Assembly: GCA_964370395.1 (NCBI GenBank)
Contig: CAYJIZ010000001.1
Span: forward strand, 103,936-167,935
Source: JBGUVL01 sp964370395
GTDB taxonomy: Bacteria > Bacillota_I > Bacilli_A > Erysipelotrichales > Erysipelotrichaceae
Direction of reading: 5' to 3'
DNA length: 64,000 nt
Both the position numbers and the translations under genes were made by a program. Below the pieces are notes generated by a model, which ran no database searches, was not told the origin of the DNA, and saw only the letters and a list, made by a program, of their open reading frames with translations. Positions 9,477-17,172 of this stretch are shown in pieces (positions within the stretch are counted from its first letter, which is position 1; each line of letters starts with the position of its first letter).

Positions 9477-9896
9477 ATGAAAAAAATGAAAATTGAATTT
9501 AATTCTATTGTGGCAATGTTTGCCACTGTTACTACTTACCTTTTTGGTGGATGGGATGTAGCCTTGATTACACTTGTAGTATTTATGGTTTTGGATTATA
9601 TGACAGGTGTTATTATCGCGATTAATAATAAAACGTTGTCAAGCGCGGTTGGAATGAAAGGTTTAAGTAAAAAGTTCTTAATTATTCTTATTTTAATTGG
9701 AGCAGTATGCCTAGATAGATTAATGAGTAATGAAGCATATATTTTTAGAACACTTGTTTGTTATTTCTATATTGCTAACGAAGGAATTAGTTTAATCGAA
9801 AATGCAGCTAACTTGGGACTTCCTGTGCCACAAAAATTAAGAGAAGTGTTAGAGCAATTAAGAGATGAAAAAATAGGAAAGAATGAGGTAAAATGA
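9477..9896 (+). CDS. Phage holin
   Basis: About 139 residues with three to four hydrophobic segments ('SIVAMFATVTTYLFGGW', 'ALITLVVFMVLDYMTGVIIA', 'KKFLIILILIGAVC') and a charged C-terminus, the pattern of the phage holin/TcdE-like family with its DYxTG motif. It makes the membrane lesion that releases the endolysin. The frame is open to an ATG at 9420, but that lies in the terminator stem; ATG 9477 or 9486 after TGAGG is more credible. The endolysin start follows within two bases of its stop. Confidence 0.85.
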   Translation: MKKMKIEFNSIVAMFATVTTYLFGGWDVALITLVVFMVLDYMTGVIIAINNKTLSSAVGMKGLSKKFLIILILIGAVCLDRLMSNEAYIFRTLVCYFYIANEGISLIENAANLGLPVPQKLREVLEQLRDEKIGKNEVK

Positions 9897-9897
9897 A

Positions 9898-10794
9898 ATG
9901 AGTAAATATACAGCAAAAGGTTTAGTTGATTTTTGTATCGCTAAAGCCAACAAATCAGAAACAATTTATGTATTAGGTTCTTTCGGACAAGAATTAACGA
10001 CAACTTATTTGAATCAAGCATGTGCTAGATTGCCGTGGAATCAACAAAATAGAGGATTCTTAAGCAAATATGTTGATAAAGGAATTCAAGCGTTCGATTG
10101 CTGCGGTTTAATCAAAGCATATTTGTGGGACGATAACCCTGCAAATTATAACGTTAAACAAGATAGAAGCGACGCTATGATGTTAAATGACGCAAGAGAA
10201 AAAGGAACTATCGACACAATGCCAAACATTCCTGGTATCTTAGTTTTCATGGACGGACATGTTGGCGTCTATGTTGGTAATGGTAGAGTTGTAGAATGTA
10301 CACCGAATATGCAACTTGGCGGTTGGGGTGTCTTAAATACAGCCTTAAATGGTCGCGGTTGGACGCATTGGGGTAAACACATTGATATTGATTATTCGAA
10401 TAACAGTGTGGAAAAGCCACAACCAAGTCCAGCACCTAAACCTCCAGTAGCACCACATCCTAAACCTGAAAGAGCACCTAACCAAATTTTAGAAGTTGGT
10501 TCAGTAGTTACCTTTTGTAAAGGTTTGAGAGTTGAACAATATCGTGCAAGTGATGATTCAGTTTTTAACTCACGTATTGGTGGTTGGTTACCAGCTTCTA
10601 TTATGGTAGAGGATAGTGCCAACGATGGTAAATTAGATAACTACTTTGCTAATACAAGAGCAACATTCACAATCAACAAGGAGTATACAGTTGATAAAGT
10701 TGAAAAACGTAATGGAGTTTGGGATGCGTGGTTACGTGAATTAGGTTGTTGGGTACATTGTGATCCTTTAGTAGAATTAAAAAATGGAAAATAG
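9898..10794 (+). CDS. Endolysin, NlpC/P60-type amidase/peptidase
   Basis: A 298-residue modular lysin. The N-terminal domain carries the NlpC/P60-like nucleophile motif F-D-C-C-G (Cys68) and the His motif 'GHVGVYVG' (His121). A Pro-rich linker (about 172-196) leads to a C-terminal domain of about 100 residues that presumably binds the wall and that I do not recognise. It cleaves peptide bonds of peptidoglycan after holin triggering. It is coupled to the holin gene. The catalytic Ser of the common DCSG motif is Cys here. Confidence 0.88.
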   Translation: MSKYTAKGLVDFCIAKANKSETIYVLGSFGQELTTTYLNQACARLPWNQQNRGFLSKYVDKGIQAFDCCGLIKAYLWDDNPANYNVKQDRSDAMMLNDAREKGTIDTMPNIPGILVFMDGHVGVYVGNGRVVECTPNMQLGGWGVLNTALNGRGWTHWGKHIDIDYSNNSVEKPQPSPAPKPPVAPHPKPERAPNQILEVGSVVTFCKGLRVEQYRASDDSVFNSRIGGWLPASIMVEDSANDGKLDNYFANTRATFTINKEYTVDKVEKRNGVWDAWLRELGCWVHCDPLVELKNGK

Positions 10795-10814
10795 AATAAG
10801 TGTATAAAAGAAAG

Positions 10815-10856
10815 CCTCATTCCTTAGTGGAGTGGGGTGTTTTTTTTGTTTTTTTG
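10815..10856 (+). terminator. Terminator of prophage lysis operon
   Basis: Stem CCTCATTCC (10815-10823), loop TTAGT, stem GGAGTGGGG (10829-10837, with G-T pairs), then GTG and long T runs to 10856. It isolates the late operon from the Abi cargo. Confidence 0.85.
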
Positions 10857-10916
10857 GTATAAGTAGAGGAATATATTAAATGTAATAGCACCTTGAAATA
10901 AACGATAAAATAGTGC

Positions 10917-10953
10917 AAAAATGATATAAAAGCATATAAAAATGATATAAAAG
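10917..10953 (+). repeat. Two 16-base direct repeats upstream of Abi promoter
   Basis: AAAAATGATATAAAAG occurs at 10917-10932 and 10938-10953, 21 bases apart start to start (two helical turns). They sit just upstream of the -35 element of the Abi RNA promoter, as expected for a regulator-binding site. Confidence 0.7.
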
Positions 10954-10966
10954 TTACGCAAAAGTG

Positions 10967-10994
10967 TTGATTTTTTTATACAATAGCATATAAT
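10967..10994 (+). promoter_or_regulatory. Strong sigma-A promoter for candidate small RNA/abi
   Basis: TTGATT (10967-10972), a 16-base spacer and TATAAT (10989-10994). Transcription should start near base 11001. Confidence 0.75.
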
Positions 10995-11000
10995 AATAAG

Positions 11001-11050
11001 TGACCGTAGTCCTCGCACCTCTCATTTGAAGTGGCCCAGGGGACTCTTTT
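11001..11050 (+). ncRNA. Candidate structured small RNA upstream of AbiF-type toxin
   Basis: The expected transcript from the promoter folds compactly. An outer stem AGTCCTC (11008-11014) pairs with GGGGACT (11039-11045). An inner stem CACCTC (11016-11021) pairs with GAAGTG (11028-11033, one mismatch) around loop TCATTT. CTTTT follows at 11046-11050, giving a terminator-like 3' end before the toxin gene. It is more GC-rich than its surroundings. Small RNAs acting as antitoxins have been reported next to AbiF-type HEPN proteins; assigning this RNA to that role is inference from location and structure. Confidence 0.6.
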
Positions 11051-11068
11051 AATATAAGGGGAAACTTT

Positions 11069-11992
11069 ATGACAAGCGAATTAAAAAAGCCTTTGACATA
11101 CAAGGAACAGTTGGATCATTTAATTAAAGATAAAAATTTGAAGGTGAAAAACTACGAAAATGCATTAATAATACTGATGCATAACAATTACTATAGATTA
11201 AGTGGCTACATGATAGATTTTTTAGATGAAAAAGATATATTCACAAAAGGTATTACATTTGAAGATATCTACAATATTTATGCAGTAGATAAAGAATTAA
11301 GAACAATATTATTCGCTCTTATTAATGATATTGAAGTATATTTAAAAACCCAAATCGCTAATTACTTCACATTAACTTATGGAACTTTAGGCCATAGGAA
11401 TCCAAATAATTTCATGAAATATGAAGAAACCATTGAGTTATTAAAGAAATGTAATGATATTAAAAATAGAAATTCATCAAATTTAATTGTAAGACATCAT
11501 AAAAATAAGTATAATGGAAAAATGCCATTATGGGCTATGGTGGAACTAATGTCTCTCGGTAATATTTCAAAGTTTTATTCAATTATGAAAACTAAAGATA
11601 AGAAAGCTGTCTGTAAAATCGGTTTCAAAAATATAACATTTAATCATTTGGAGAGTTTTTATCATTCTATTGTTTATTTCAGAAATGAGTGTTGTCATTA
11701 TAGTAGGCTATACGATATAAACCACACTATAAGCCCCAAAATATACAGTTCAACAGAAATTGATTTAACAGGAATTAAAAATAATTCTACATATAATTTA
11801 ATAGTTATTTTGTTATTATTAAATCCAAATAAAAAATTAGGAGAGAGAACAATTTACTTATTAAGAGATTTAGTGAACAAAAATAAAAGAATTGATTTTC
11901 AATTAAAATACGGTTTCCAAAAAGATTGGATAAAAAATCTATTTAGTTTTAATGGTTATTGTGTTTATGAAGAACTTACTCCAAGCGAGTAG
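11069..11992 (+). CDS. Abi_2 (AbiF/AbiD-type) abortive infection protein, HEPN RNase toxin
   Basis: A 307-residue protein with the Abi_2 plan. The N-terminal 'LIILMHNNYYRLSGYMIDF' segment is followed by a helical region ('VDKELRTILFALINDIEVYL'). A HEPN RNase motif R-N-E-C-C-H lies at Arg205-His210. HEPN toxins of this type cleave RNA when phage infection upsets their control, halting the cell. ATG follows AAGGGG by 7 bases. It lies between the lysis operon and the presumed prophage end, typical prophage cargo protecting the lysogen. A structured RNA with its own promoter precedes it. Confidence 0.85.
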   Translation: MTSELKKPLTYKEQLDHLIKDKNLKVKNYENALIILMHNNYYRLSGYMIDFLDEKDIFTKGITFEDIYNIYAVDKELRTILFALINDIEVYLKTQIANYFTLTYGTLGHRNPNNFMKYEETIELLKKCNDIKNRNSSNLIVRHHKNKYNGKMPLWAMVELMSLGNISKFYSIMKTKDKKAVCKIGFKNITFNHLESFYHSIVYFRNECCHYSRLYDINHTISPKIYSSTEIDLTGIKNNSTYNLIVILLLLNPNKKLGERTIYLLRDLVNKNKRIDFQLKYGFQKDWIKNLFSFNGYCVYEELTPSE

Positions 11993-12001
11993 GTCTTTTT
12001 T
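11974..12001 (+). terminator. Terminator overlapping end of abi gene
   Basis: Stem ACTTACTC (11974-11981), loop CAAGC, stem GAGTAGGT (11987-11994), then CTTTTTT. The stop codon lies inside the stem. Confidence 0.85.
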
Positions 12002-12005
12002 ATGT

Positions 12006-12023
12006 TATAATCATGGAAAGGAG
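12006..12023 (+). promoter_or_regulatory. -10 element and ribosome site of small membrane protein gene
   Basis: TATAAT at 12006-12011 directly after the terminator and AAAGGAG at 12017-12023, 8 bases before the ATG. No convincing -35 is visible. Confidence 0.45.
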
Positions 12024-12031
12024 TATTTGTA

Positions 12032-12334
12032 ATGAATATTTATAATTTTCTGTTTACGATAACGTGTTTAGGAACAGCGTGGGTTAATAGAAAGCACAGT
12101 TTTAAATATAATATTTTGATGGCGATATGCTTAATGTTAATATATCATATCGGATATATTTCAATAGAAAATGCTTTTAATAATATAGAACCTACAACAA
12201 TATTTACACCAGCACTAATAAAACAAATTAAAGATATAATTCTAGACCAAACTCTAGGAGATATCGTACCATTAGTAATTGGTTTTCTTATTATTTTAAT
12301 ACCATCGTTAATTAGGGAAATAGACAATTATTAG
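12032..12334 (+). CDS. Small membrane protein of unknown function
   Basis: A 100-residue protein with three likely hydrophobic segments (about 1-17, 25-48 and 75-95) and almost no soluble domain. It has its own -10 element and strong ribosome site just after the abi terminator. It may be prophage cargo, possibly a partner or immunity function for the Abi protein, but nothing in the sequence proves this. No homologue is recognised. Confidence 0.55.
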   Translation: MNIYNFLFTITCLGTAWVNRKHSFKYNILMAICLMLIYHIGYISIENAFNNIEPTTIFTPALIKQIKDIILDQTLGDIVPLVIGFLIILIPSLIREIDNY

Positions 12335-12782
12335 AATTAAATAAATATAATATTTAGAATAGTTTCGTGGCATACTTTTGGCATACTATTTTCAAATAAC
12401 ATGGGAATATATTGTATTAAAATGTAACGATTAGTGCTATTTAATAGCATTTAAGAACACATGAACTATGTATTTTTATTTCCTGTTGGGCACACCATAG
12501 TTTTACGATTGAACGGATTTCATGTTAAAAACAGTGTTGTATTCATTGTTTTGTGCATAATATTCGTTTTTTTATCATTTACCTTTAATGAAAAAAACAA
12601 TTTCATTACAGGATTAAGTATCTCTTATGTACATCCGTTTAGTCTCAATCAATCATAATTTTACAAATAGAAATATGCCATTTATAAACAAAGAGTGAAA
12701 ATGTATGAATACAGTTCATTCTTTTTTCATAGATGAAAATGTGCTATATTCTAAGTAATAATAAAATAGATAGGAGGTTGCT
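12335..12782. other. Gene-poor junction, probable right prophage end
   Basis: No convincing gene. It holds two GGCATACT direct repeats 11 bases apart (12369-12376, 12380-12387) and a small palindrome TGCTATT-T-AATAGCA (12435-12449). Composition and gene content switch from phage to chromosomal here, so attR probably lies in this stretch, but attL is outside the window and cannot be compared. The last 60 bases carry the promoter (TATATT near 12750) and AGGAGG of the next gene. Confidence 0.5.
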
Positions 12783-13541
12783 ATGTCGAAATGGAATGCA
12801 GAGGAATATGTAAAGTTTGAACAAGAACGATCACAACCAGCGATGGATCTTGTTATGCGTCTTCAACAAAGTCATCCTAAAACAATTGTGGATTTAGGAT
12901 GTGGACCAGGAAATAGTACAAATATTTTAAATCAAATGTTTCGTGAAGCGAAAATAATCGGGATTGATAATGCGAAGGAAATGATAAAAAAAGCACAGCA
13001 AACATACCCTGAAATATCGTTTTGCACAGGAAGCGTGGAAACATTAGAGGGAAAATATGACCTGTTGTTCTCAAATGCTTGTTTACAGTGGGTTGCAAAT
13101 CATACGACATTGATTCCTACTTTAATGGATGCGTTGAATCCAGAGGGTATCATTGCGGTACAGATGCCTTATAATGCGAAAGAGCCGCTCTATGAAATTG
13201 TTGAACAAGTCATTGCTAATCCAAAATGGGGATTGCAAAATGCTGTTATAGAAAACAACCAAACGCTTTCTGTTGATGAATACATCAACATTTTATCCAA
13301 GTGTGCATCAAAATTCACAATTTGGGAAAGCAAATACTACCATTTTTTAAGTGATCATCAAGCGATGGTTGATTGGATAAAAAGCACAAAGTTAAGACCT
13401 TATTTAGAACATCTTAGCGAGGAAAACAAAAAGGCATTACAGAATGAAATACTAGAAGAAGCAAAGAAAAGGTATCCCTTTACCAAAAACACAGAAGTAG
13501 TATTTGGCTTTAACCGCTTATTTTTTATTGCTTACAAATAG
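12783..13541 (+). CDS. tam: Trans-aconitate 2-methyltransferase-like SAM methyltransferase
   Basis: A 252-residue class I methyltransferase with SAM motif VDLGCGPGN (residues 36-44), acidic motif II near 'IGIDNAKEM' and the Tam-like stretch 'LFSNACLQWVANH'. Tam proteins methylate trans-aconitate, a spontaneous by-product of the citrate cycle; a fermenter may use the fold on another acid. It has an AGGAGG site, is apparently monocistronic with the next gene close behind, and is the first chromosomal gene after the prophage. Confidence 0.75.
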   Translation: MSKWNAEEYVKFEQERSQPAMDLVMRLQQSHPKTIVDLGCGPGNSTNILNQMFREAKIIGIDNAKEMIKKAQQTYPEISFCTGSVETLEGKYDLLFSNACLQWVANHTTLIPTLMDALNPEGIIAVQMPYNAKEPLYEIVEQVIANPKWGLQNAVIENNQTLSVDEYINILSKCASKFTIWESKYYHFLSDHQAMVDWIKSTKLRPYLEHLSEENKKALQNEILEEAKKRYPFTKNTEVVFGFNRLFFIAYK

Positions 13542-13572
13542 AAACGGGTTGATAAAGAAAAAAAGGTGTTAT

Positions 13573-14130
13573 ATGAATGAAAAAGAAAAGATGATTGCTG
13601 GGTTAAAGTACAATCCAACCAATCCAAGAATTGTTTTGGATCATGCGAAAGCAAATCGCATTTGTACAAAATACAATAAGCGAGCGTTTAATGAAATAAA
13701 TATGCGCTCCCCATTATTAAAAAAATTATTAAATACCAAAGGGAATTTTTGGATTAAGCCTCCTTTTTATTGCGACTTTGGTTACAATATCACAATTGGG
13801 AAAAATGTCATGTTGAATTACGGGTGTATTATTTTGGATGTGTGTCCTGTCGAAATTGGAGATTATACACTAATTGGACCGGCAACACACATATATAGTG
13901 CATGCCATTCAACCAATCCACAAGAAAGAAAAAACTATGTCGAACACGGTAAGCCAGTTAAGATTGGTAAGAACGTTTGGATTGGAGGGCATTGTTGTAT
14001 TATGCCAGGTATCACCATTGGTGATAATGCAGTAATTGGTGCAGGAAGCATCGTCACAAAAGACATTCCTGCGAATGTGGTTGCCGTAGGAAATCCATGT
14101 AAAGTAATAAGAAAAATAGAAGAAGAATAG
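13573..14130 (+). CDS. Maltose/galactoside O-acetyltransferase family protein
   Basis: A 185-residue left-handed beta-helix acetyltransferase. It has the N-terminal Mac domain ('MIAGLKYNPTNPRIVLDHAKA'), hexapeptide repeats ('ITIGKNVMLNYGCIILDVCP') and the catalytic His in 'IYSACHSTNP'. It uses acetyl-CoA to acetylate sugars, a detoxification role in bacteria that import many sugars. The frame is open to 13504, but ATG 13573 follows AAAAGGTG at proper spacing and begins the Mac domain. A terminator follows. Confidence 0.85.
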   Translation: MNEKEKMIAGLKYNPTNPRIVLDHAKANRICTKYNKRAFNEINMRSPLLKKLLNTKGNFWIKPPFYCDFGYNITIGKNVMLNYGCIILDVCPVEIGDYTLIGPATHIYSACHSTNPQERKNYVEHGKPVKIGKNVWIGGHCCIMPGITIGDNAVIGAGSIVTKDIPANVVAVGNPCKVIRKIEEE

Positions 14131-14152
14131 GTGATTTCACGTCACCTTTTTT
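14130..14152 (+). terminator. Terminator after acetyltransferase
   Basis: Stem GGTGA (14130-14134) and TCACC (14142-14146) followed by TTTTTT. Confidence 0.75.
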
Positions 14153-14251
14153 GTTGGGGCTTGGCTTATAGAGAATCCACTTTACTTGTGCTATAATAGA
14201 ATCTACGTGATAAATAATAAATCACTTGTAAAAGAAGAAAGAAGGATATGG

Positions 14252-14851
14252 ATGACAAAGGATACTACATTTTCTTTATTAAAGAAATTAGAAGAAAATA
14301 AAAAAGTAGATGTAAAAGTAACAAATAAAAAATATGCGATTACTTTTCAACAACAACACAGTGCTTCATCACTTGCGCTTGACCCTTCTTTATTAAGTGT
14401 GAATGGACAAAATGAAATACGTGTTATGGTGAATGTCGAAGAGGATAATATCGAAGAGTTGGTACAACAAGTAAAAACAGTATTCAGCGATTATATGAAA
14501 GAAATGGCGAAAAGTGATTTTAGTATAAAATCATTTACCGAAGTAATTTGTCAGTTTGAAGACTACGAAGACTGCAAAGAGATGGTGTTGGATGTTAGTG
14601 TTCAAAAAGACAAACTATTATTAATGAAGGAAGAGGAAGTGGAAGAGCTTTTGTATACTTCCATGAATGATATTTATATTGAAAAAAGAAGTGTATTACA
14701 AGACAAACAAGGAAGCCAAAGCGAACGTAAGTATTGTTTGCAATTTGAGAATTGGGTAATTATCGAATGTGATGATGCGATTGTCGCGATGCATTGTTTG
14801 GCTATTGAAGATTTTTTTATGGCATTATCAAAAGCGTATTTTATGGCGTAG
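14252..14851 (+). CDS. Hypothetical cytosolic protein
   Basis: A 199-residue acidic protein with no signal peptide, membrane segment or recognised motif. It is chosen to start at ATG 14252, 6 bases after AAGGAT; the frame extends upstream to 14186 but without a ribosome site. An extended -10 (TGCTATAAT, 14189-14197) lies upstream. It is followed by the dehydrogenase gene within 30 bases, so the two may be co-transcribed. I do not recognise the family. Confidence 0.65.
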   Translation: MTKDTTFSLLKKLEENKKVDVKVTNKKYAITFQQQHSASSLALDPSLLSVNGQNEIRVMVNVEEDNIEELVQQVKTVFSDYMKEMAKSDFSIKSFTEVICQFEDYEDCKEMVLDVSVQKDKLLLMKEEEVEELLYTSMNDIYIEKRSVLQDKQGSQSERKYCLQFENWVIIECDDAIVAMHCLAIEDFFMALSKAYFMA

Positions 14852-14879
14852 ATGAAAAAAGGAAAAGTAGGTGATAGCA

Positions 14880-15830
14880 ATGAATGACAAAACGGTTGTG
14901 TTAAATGGAAGTGTAATTAATTATGATGGCAATGTGGATTATAACAGCATCGCCAGTGATGTAATTGTATATGAGGAAAGTAATGAAGATGTGATTGTCT
15001 CACGAGTGGAAGGATGTCGTATTGTTGTGACAAAAGAAATGCCACTTACCAAAGAAGTGATAATGGCTTTTCCAAGTAGTGTGGAATTAATCTGTGAAGC
15101 AGGGACAGGGTACAACAATATCGATTTAGAAGCTTGTAAACAAAAAGGAATAACGGTTTGTAATATTCCTGCTTATAGTAGTGAGCGAGTAGCACATACC
15201 GTAATTATGTTGCTGTTGAACTTGGCTTCTTCTATGCAAAAACAAATACGTATGTTGGAAAGAGGAAACCATGATAACTTTCATAAGCATTTAATGGTTG
15301 ACCATGTTGAGGTAAACAATAAAATACTTGGTATTATCGGATATGGGAATATCGGTAAGGAAGTGATTAAGGTTGCGCAAGCGTTAGGTATGAAAATACT
15401 CGTAGCAACACGTAGTGCAAGAGAAGATGTGGAGGGCATTCATTTTACAACACAGGAAGAAGTGTTAAAACAAAGTGATTACGTTTCACTTCACTGTCCA
15501 TTAAATGAGCAAACAAGACATTTAATCAACAAACAAACTTTGGCGTTAATGAAACCAACGGCATTTCTTATTAATACAGCAAGAGGTGCGTTAATTGATG
15601 AACAAGCATTGATTGAAGCAATAGATAAGAAAGTCATCGCAGGCGCTGCGTTAGATGTGCAAGAGGAAGAACCACTTGCACATGAAAGTCCTCTTTACAC
15701 GATGGACAATGTAATTGTGACACCACACATCGGTTGGCGAGGACTAGAAACAAGACAACGTCTTGTTTCTATGGTAAAAGATAATATTAGTGCGTTTGTT
15801 GCTAACGAAGCGATCAATGTAGTGAAGTAA
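14880..15830 (+). CDS. D-2-hydroxyacid dehydrogenase (NAD-dependent)
   Basis: A 316-residue member of the D-isomer 2-hydroxyacid dehydrogenase family. It has the Rossmann motif G-Y-G-N-I-G (154-159) and catalytic Arg235 ('NTARGALID'), Glu264 and His283 ('TPHIGW'). It interconverts 2-keto and D-2-hydroxy acids with NAD(H), like glycerate, lactate or 2-ketoisocaproate reductases; the exact substrate cannot be read. ATG 14880 follows AGGTGA; an upstream GTG (14871) lies inside that site. A bidirectional terminator follows. Confidence 0.85.
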   Translation: MNDKTVVLNGSVINYDGNVDYNSIASDVIVYEESNEDVIVSRVEGCRIVVTKEMPLTKEVIMAFPSSVELICEAGTGYNNIDLEACKQKGITVCNIPAYSSERVAHTVIMLLLNLASSMQKQIRMLERGNHDNFHKHLMVDHVEVNNKILGIIGYGNIGKEVIKVAQALGMKILVATRSAREDVEGIHFTTQEEVLKQSDYVSLHCPLNEQTRHLINKQTLALMKPTAFLINTARGALIDEQALIEAIDKKVIAGAALDVQEEEPLAHESPLYTMDNVIVTPHIGWRGLETRQRLVSMVKDNISAFVANEAINVVK

Positions 15831-15833
15831 AAG

Positions 15834-15859
15834 AAAAAAAGAGGGAAACCTCTTTTTTT
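15834..15859. terminator. Bidirectional terminator (dehydrogenase / tRNA-Arg)
   Basis: GAGG (15841-15844), loop GAAA, CCTC (15849-15852), flanked by A and T runs, so it can end transcription from both sides. Confidence 0.8.
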
Positions 15860-15917
15860 ATGTTTGTGAAATGGGTATAAAAAAACACGAGCCATTCACT
15901 GTATCGTGTCCTTGTTT

Positions 15918-15992
15918 TGGCACCCTCGACCGGAATTGAACCGATAACTAAATCTTAGGAGGATCTTGTTATATCCATTTAACTACGAGGGT
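15918..15992 (-). tRNA. tRNA-Arg (anticodon CCU)
   Basis: Read on the minus strand it has acceptor ACCCTCG / CGAGGGT, a D arm GTTA...TAAC, an anticodon loop CTCCTAA giving CCU (Arg AGG codon), a T arm with TTCAATT, and discriminator G followed by an encoded CCA (15920-15918). It is complete and stands alone between convergent and divergent protein genes. Confidence 0.92.
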
Positions 15993-16039
15993 AAAACTGC
16001 CTTATTATCGTATCATAAAATTATTTCTTTCTCAATGTA

Positions 16040-16068
16040 TTGACAAAAACCCTACAAGCTTGTATTAT
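16040..16068 (+). promoter_or_regulatory. Promoter of GntR/ABC operon
   Basis: TTGACA (16040-16045), 17-base spacer, TATTAT (16063-16068). Confidence 0.8.
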
Positions 16069-16069
16069 T

Positions 16070-16087
16070 GTATTAAGCACTTAATAC
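16070..16087. promoter_or_regulatory. GntR (YtrA-type) operator
   Basis: Perfect palindrome GTATTAAG-CA-CTTAATAC directly downstream of the -10, over the start of transcription. Typical of an autoregulated YtrA-family repressor. Confidence 0.75.
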
Positions 16088-16108
16088 AGTGACACAGGAG
16101 GGACAAAT

Positions 16109-16480
16109 GTGAGCATAGACTTTAGTAATGACAAAGCTATCTATTTACAAATATGCGACGCAATTAAAATGGATATCATTTCAGGTAAATATGTAGCTGG
16201 TGAAAAACTTCCCTCTGTGCGTGATTTGGCAATGCATTTTCGGGTTAATCCCAATACGATGCAGCGTGCCTTCTCACAGCTAGAGGATGAGGGCTTAGTT
16301 TATACGGAACGAACGAATGGACGTTTTGTAAGTAAGGAAGCAAAGAGAATGGAAGAGGAGAAAAGTAAATTAGTAATGGAAAAGATAGACGCGTTCTTAG
16401 ATTATATGCATTCATTAGGTCTAAGCAATGATGAAATTGTCGATCAAATCAAACAAGCTAGAAAGGGTGAAAACAAATGA
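16109..16480 (+). CDS. GntR-family (YtrA subfamily) repressor
   Basis: A 123-residue protein with an N-terminal winged helix ('KLPSVRDLAMHFRVNPNTMQ') and only a short helical tail, the layout of the YtrA subfamily that controls adjacent ABC transporter genes. The GTG start follows AGGAGGGA. Its stop overlaps the ATPase start (ATGA). The perfect palindrome at 16070-16087 between promoter and gene is the probable binding site, so the operon is likely self-repressed and opened by cell-envelope or peptide stress. Confidence 0.88.
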   Translation: MSIDFSNDKAIYLQICDAIKMDIISGKYVAGEKLPSVRDLAMHFRVNPNTMQRAFSQLEDEGLVYTERTNGRFVSKEAKRMEEEKSKLVMEKIDAFLDYMHSLGLSNDEIVDQIKQARKGENK

Positions 16481-17172
16481 GTTTAGTTGAAGTAAAAAAC
16501 GCAAGTAAATTCTTTGGTAGCAAATGTGCACTGAAGAATATTAACTTGACAATTGAAAGAGGAAAAATTATAGGATTGTTAGGATCCAATGGAAGTGGAA
16601 AAACAACATTAATTAAATTAATCAATGATTTGTTGGTTCCAGACAAAGGAGAAGTGCTTGTAAATGGGATGAAACCAGGGGTTGAAACGAAAAAGATTGT
16701 TTCGTTTTTACCAGAACGTTCGTACTTGAGTTTCAATATGAAAGTAAAAGAAGTATTGGCATTTTTTAAAGATTTTTATGACGATTTTGATGTTGCGAAA
16801 GCACAAAGATTATTAGCTGATTTTGATATTAGTGAAAATGATCGTTTAAAAACGATGTCAAAAGGGACAAAAGAAAAAGTACAATTGATTTTAGTTATGT
16901 CTCGTAGAGCAGACTTGTATATTTTAGATGAACCGATTGGTGGTGTCGATCCAGCGGCTCGTGATTATATTTTAGACACGATTCTTACTAACTTTAATGA
17001 ACATGCATCAATTATTATTTGTACGCATTTGATTGCTGACATTGAACGAGTATTAGATGATGTCATCTTTATTTCAAAAGGGGAAATTGTGGAGCATAAA
17101 GCAGCGGATGAATTGCGCTTAGAAAAAGGCAAATCAATCGATGAAATCTTCAGGGAGGAATTCAGATGTTAA
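16477..17172 (+). CDS. ABC transporter ATP-binding protein
   Basis: A 231-residue ATPase with Walker A GSNGSGKTT (36-44), a degenerate signature 'MSKGTKEKVQ' and Walker B 'LYILDEP' followed by 'GGVDPAARD'. It pairs with the permease that overlaps its 3' end and with the YtrA-type regulator before it. Such YtrB/BcrA-like systems export or sense peptides, lipids or antibiotics. Start ATG overlaps the regulator stop. Confidence 0.9.
   Translation: MSLVEVKNASKFFGSKCALKNINLTIERGKIIGLLGSNGSGKTTLIKLINDLLVPDKGEVLVNGMKPGVETKKIVSFLPERSYLSFNMKVKEVLAFFKDFYDDFDVAKAQRLLADFDISENDRLKTMSKGTKEKVQLILVMSRRADLYILDEPIGGVDPAARDYILDTILTNFNEHASIIICTHLIADIERVLDDVIFISKGEIVEHKAADELRLEKGKSIDEIFREEFRC

Noticed and set aside
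10917..10953. Two direct repeats as a CRISPR remnant
   Set aside because: Only two 16-base copies with a 5-base gap and no cas genes; they fit an operator.
12461..12658. A 65-codon hydrophobic open frame after the prophage
   Set aside because: No ribosome site, no coding-like composition and no neighbour relation; treated as chance.
15918..15992. tRNA-Arg as prophage attachment site
   Set aside because: It is intact, 3.5 kb from the last phage gene, with ordinary chromosomal genes between.
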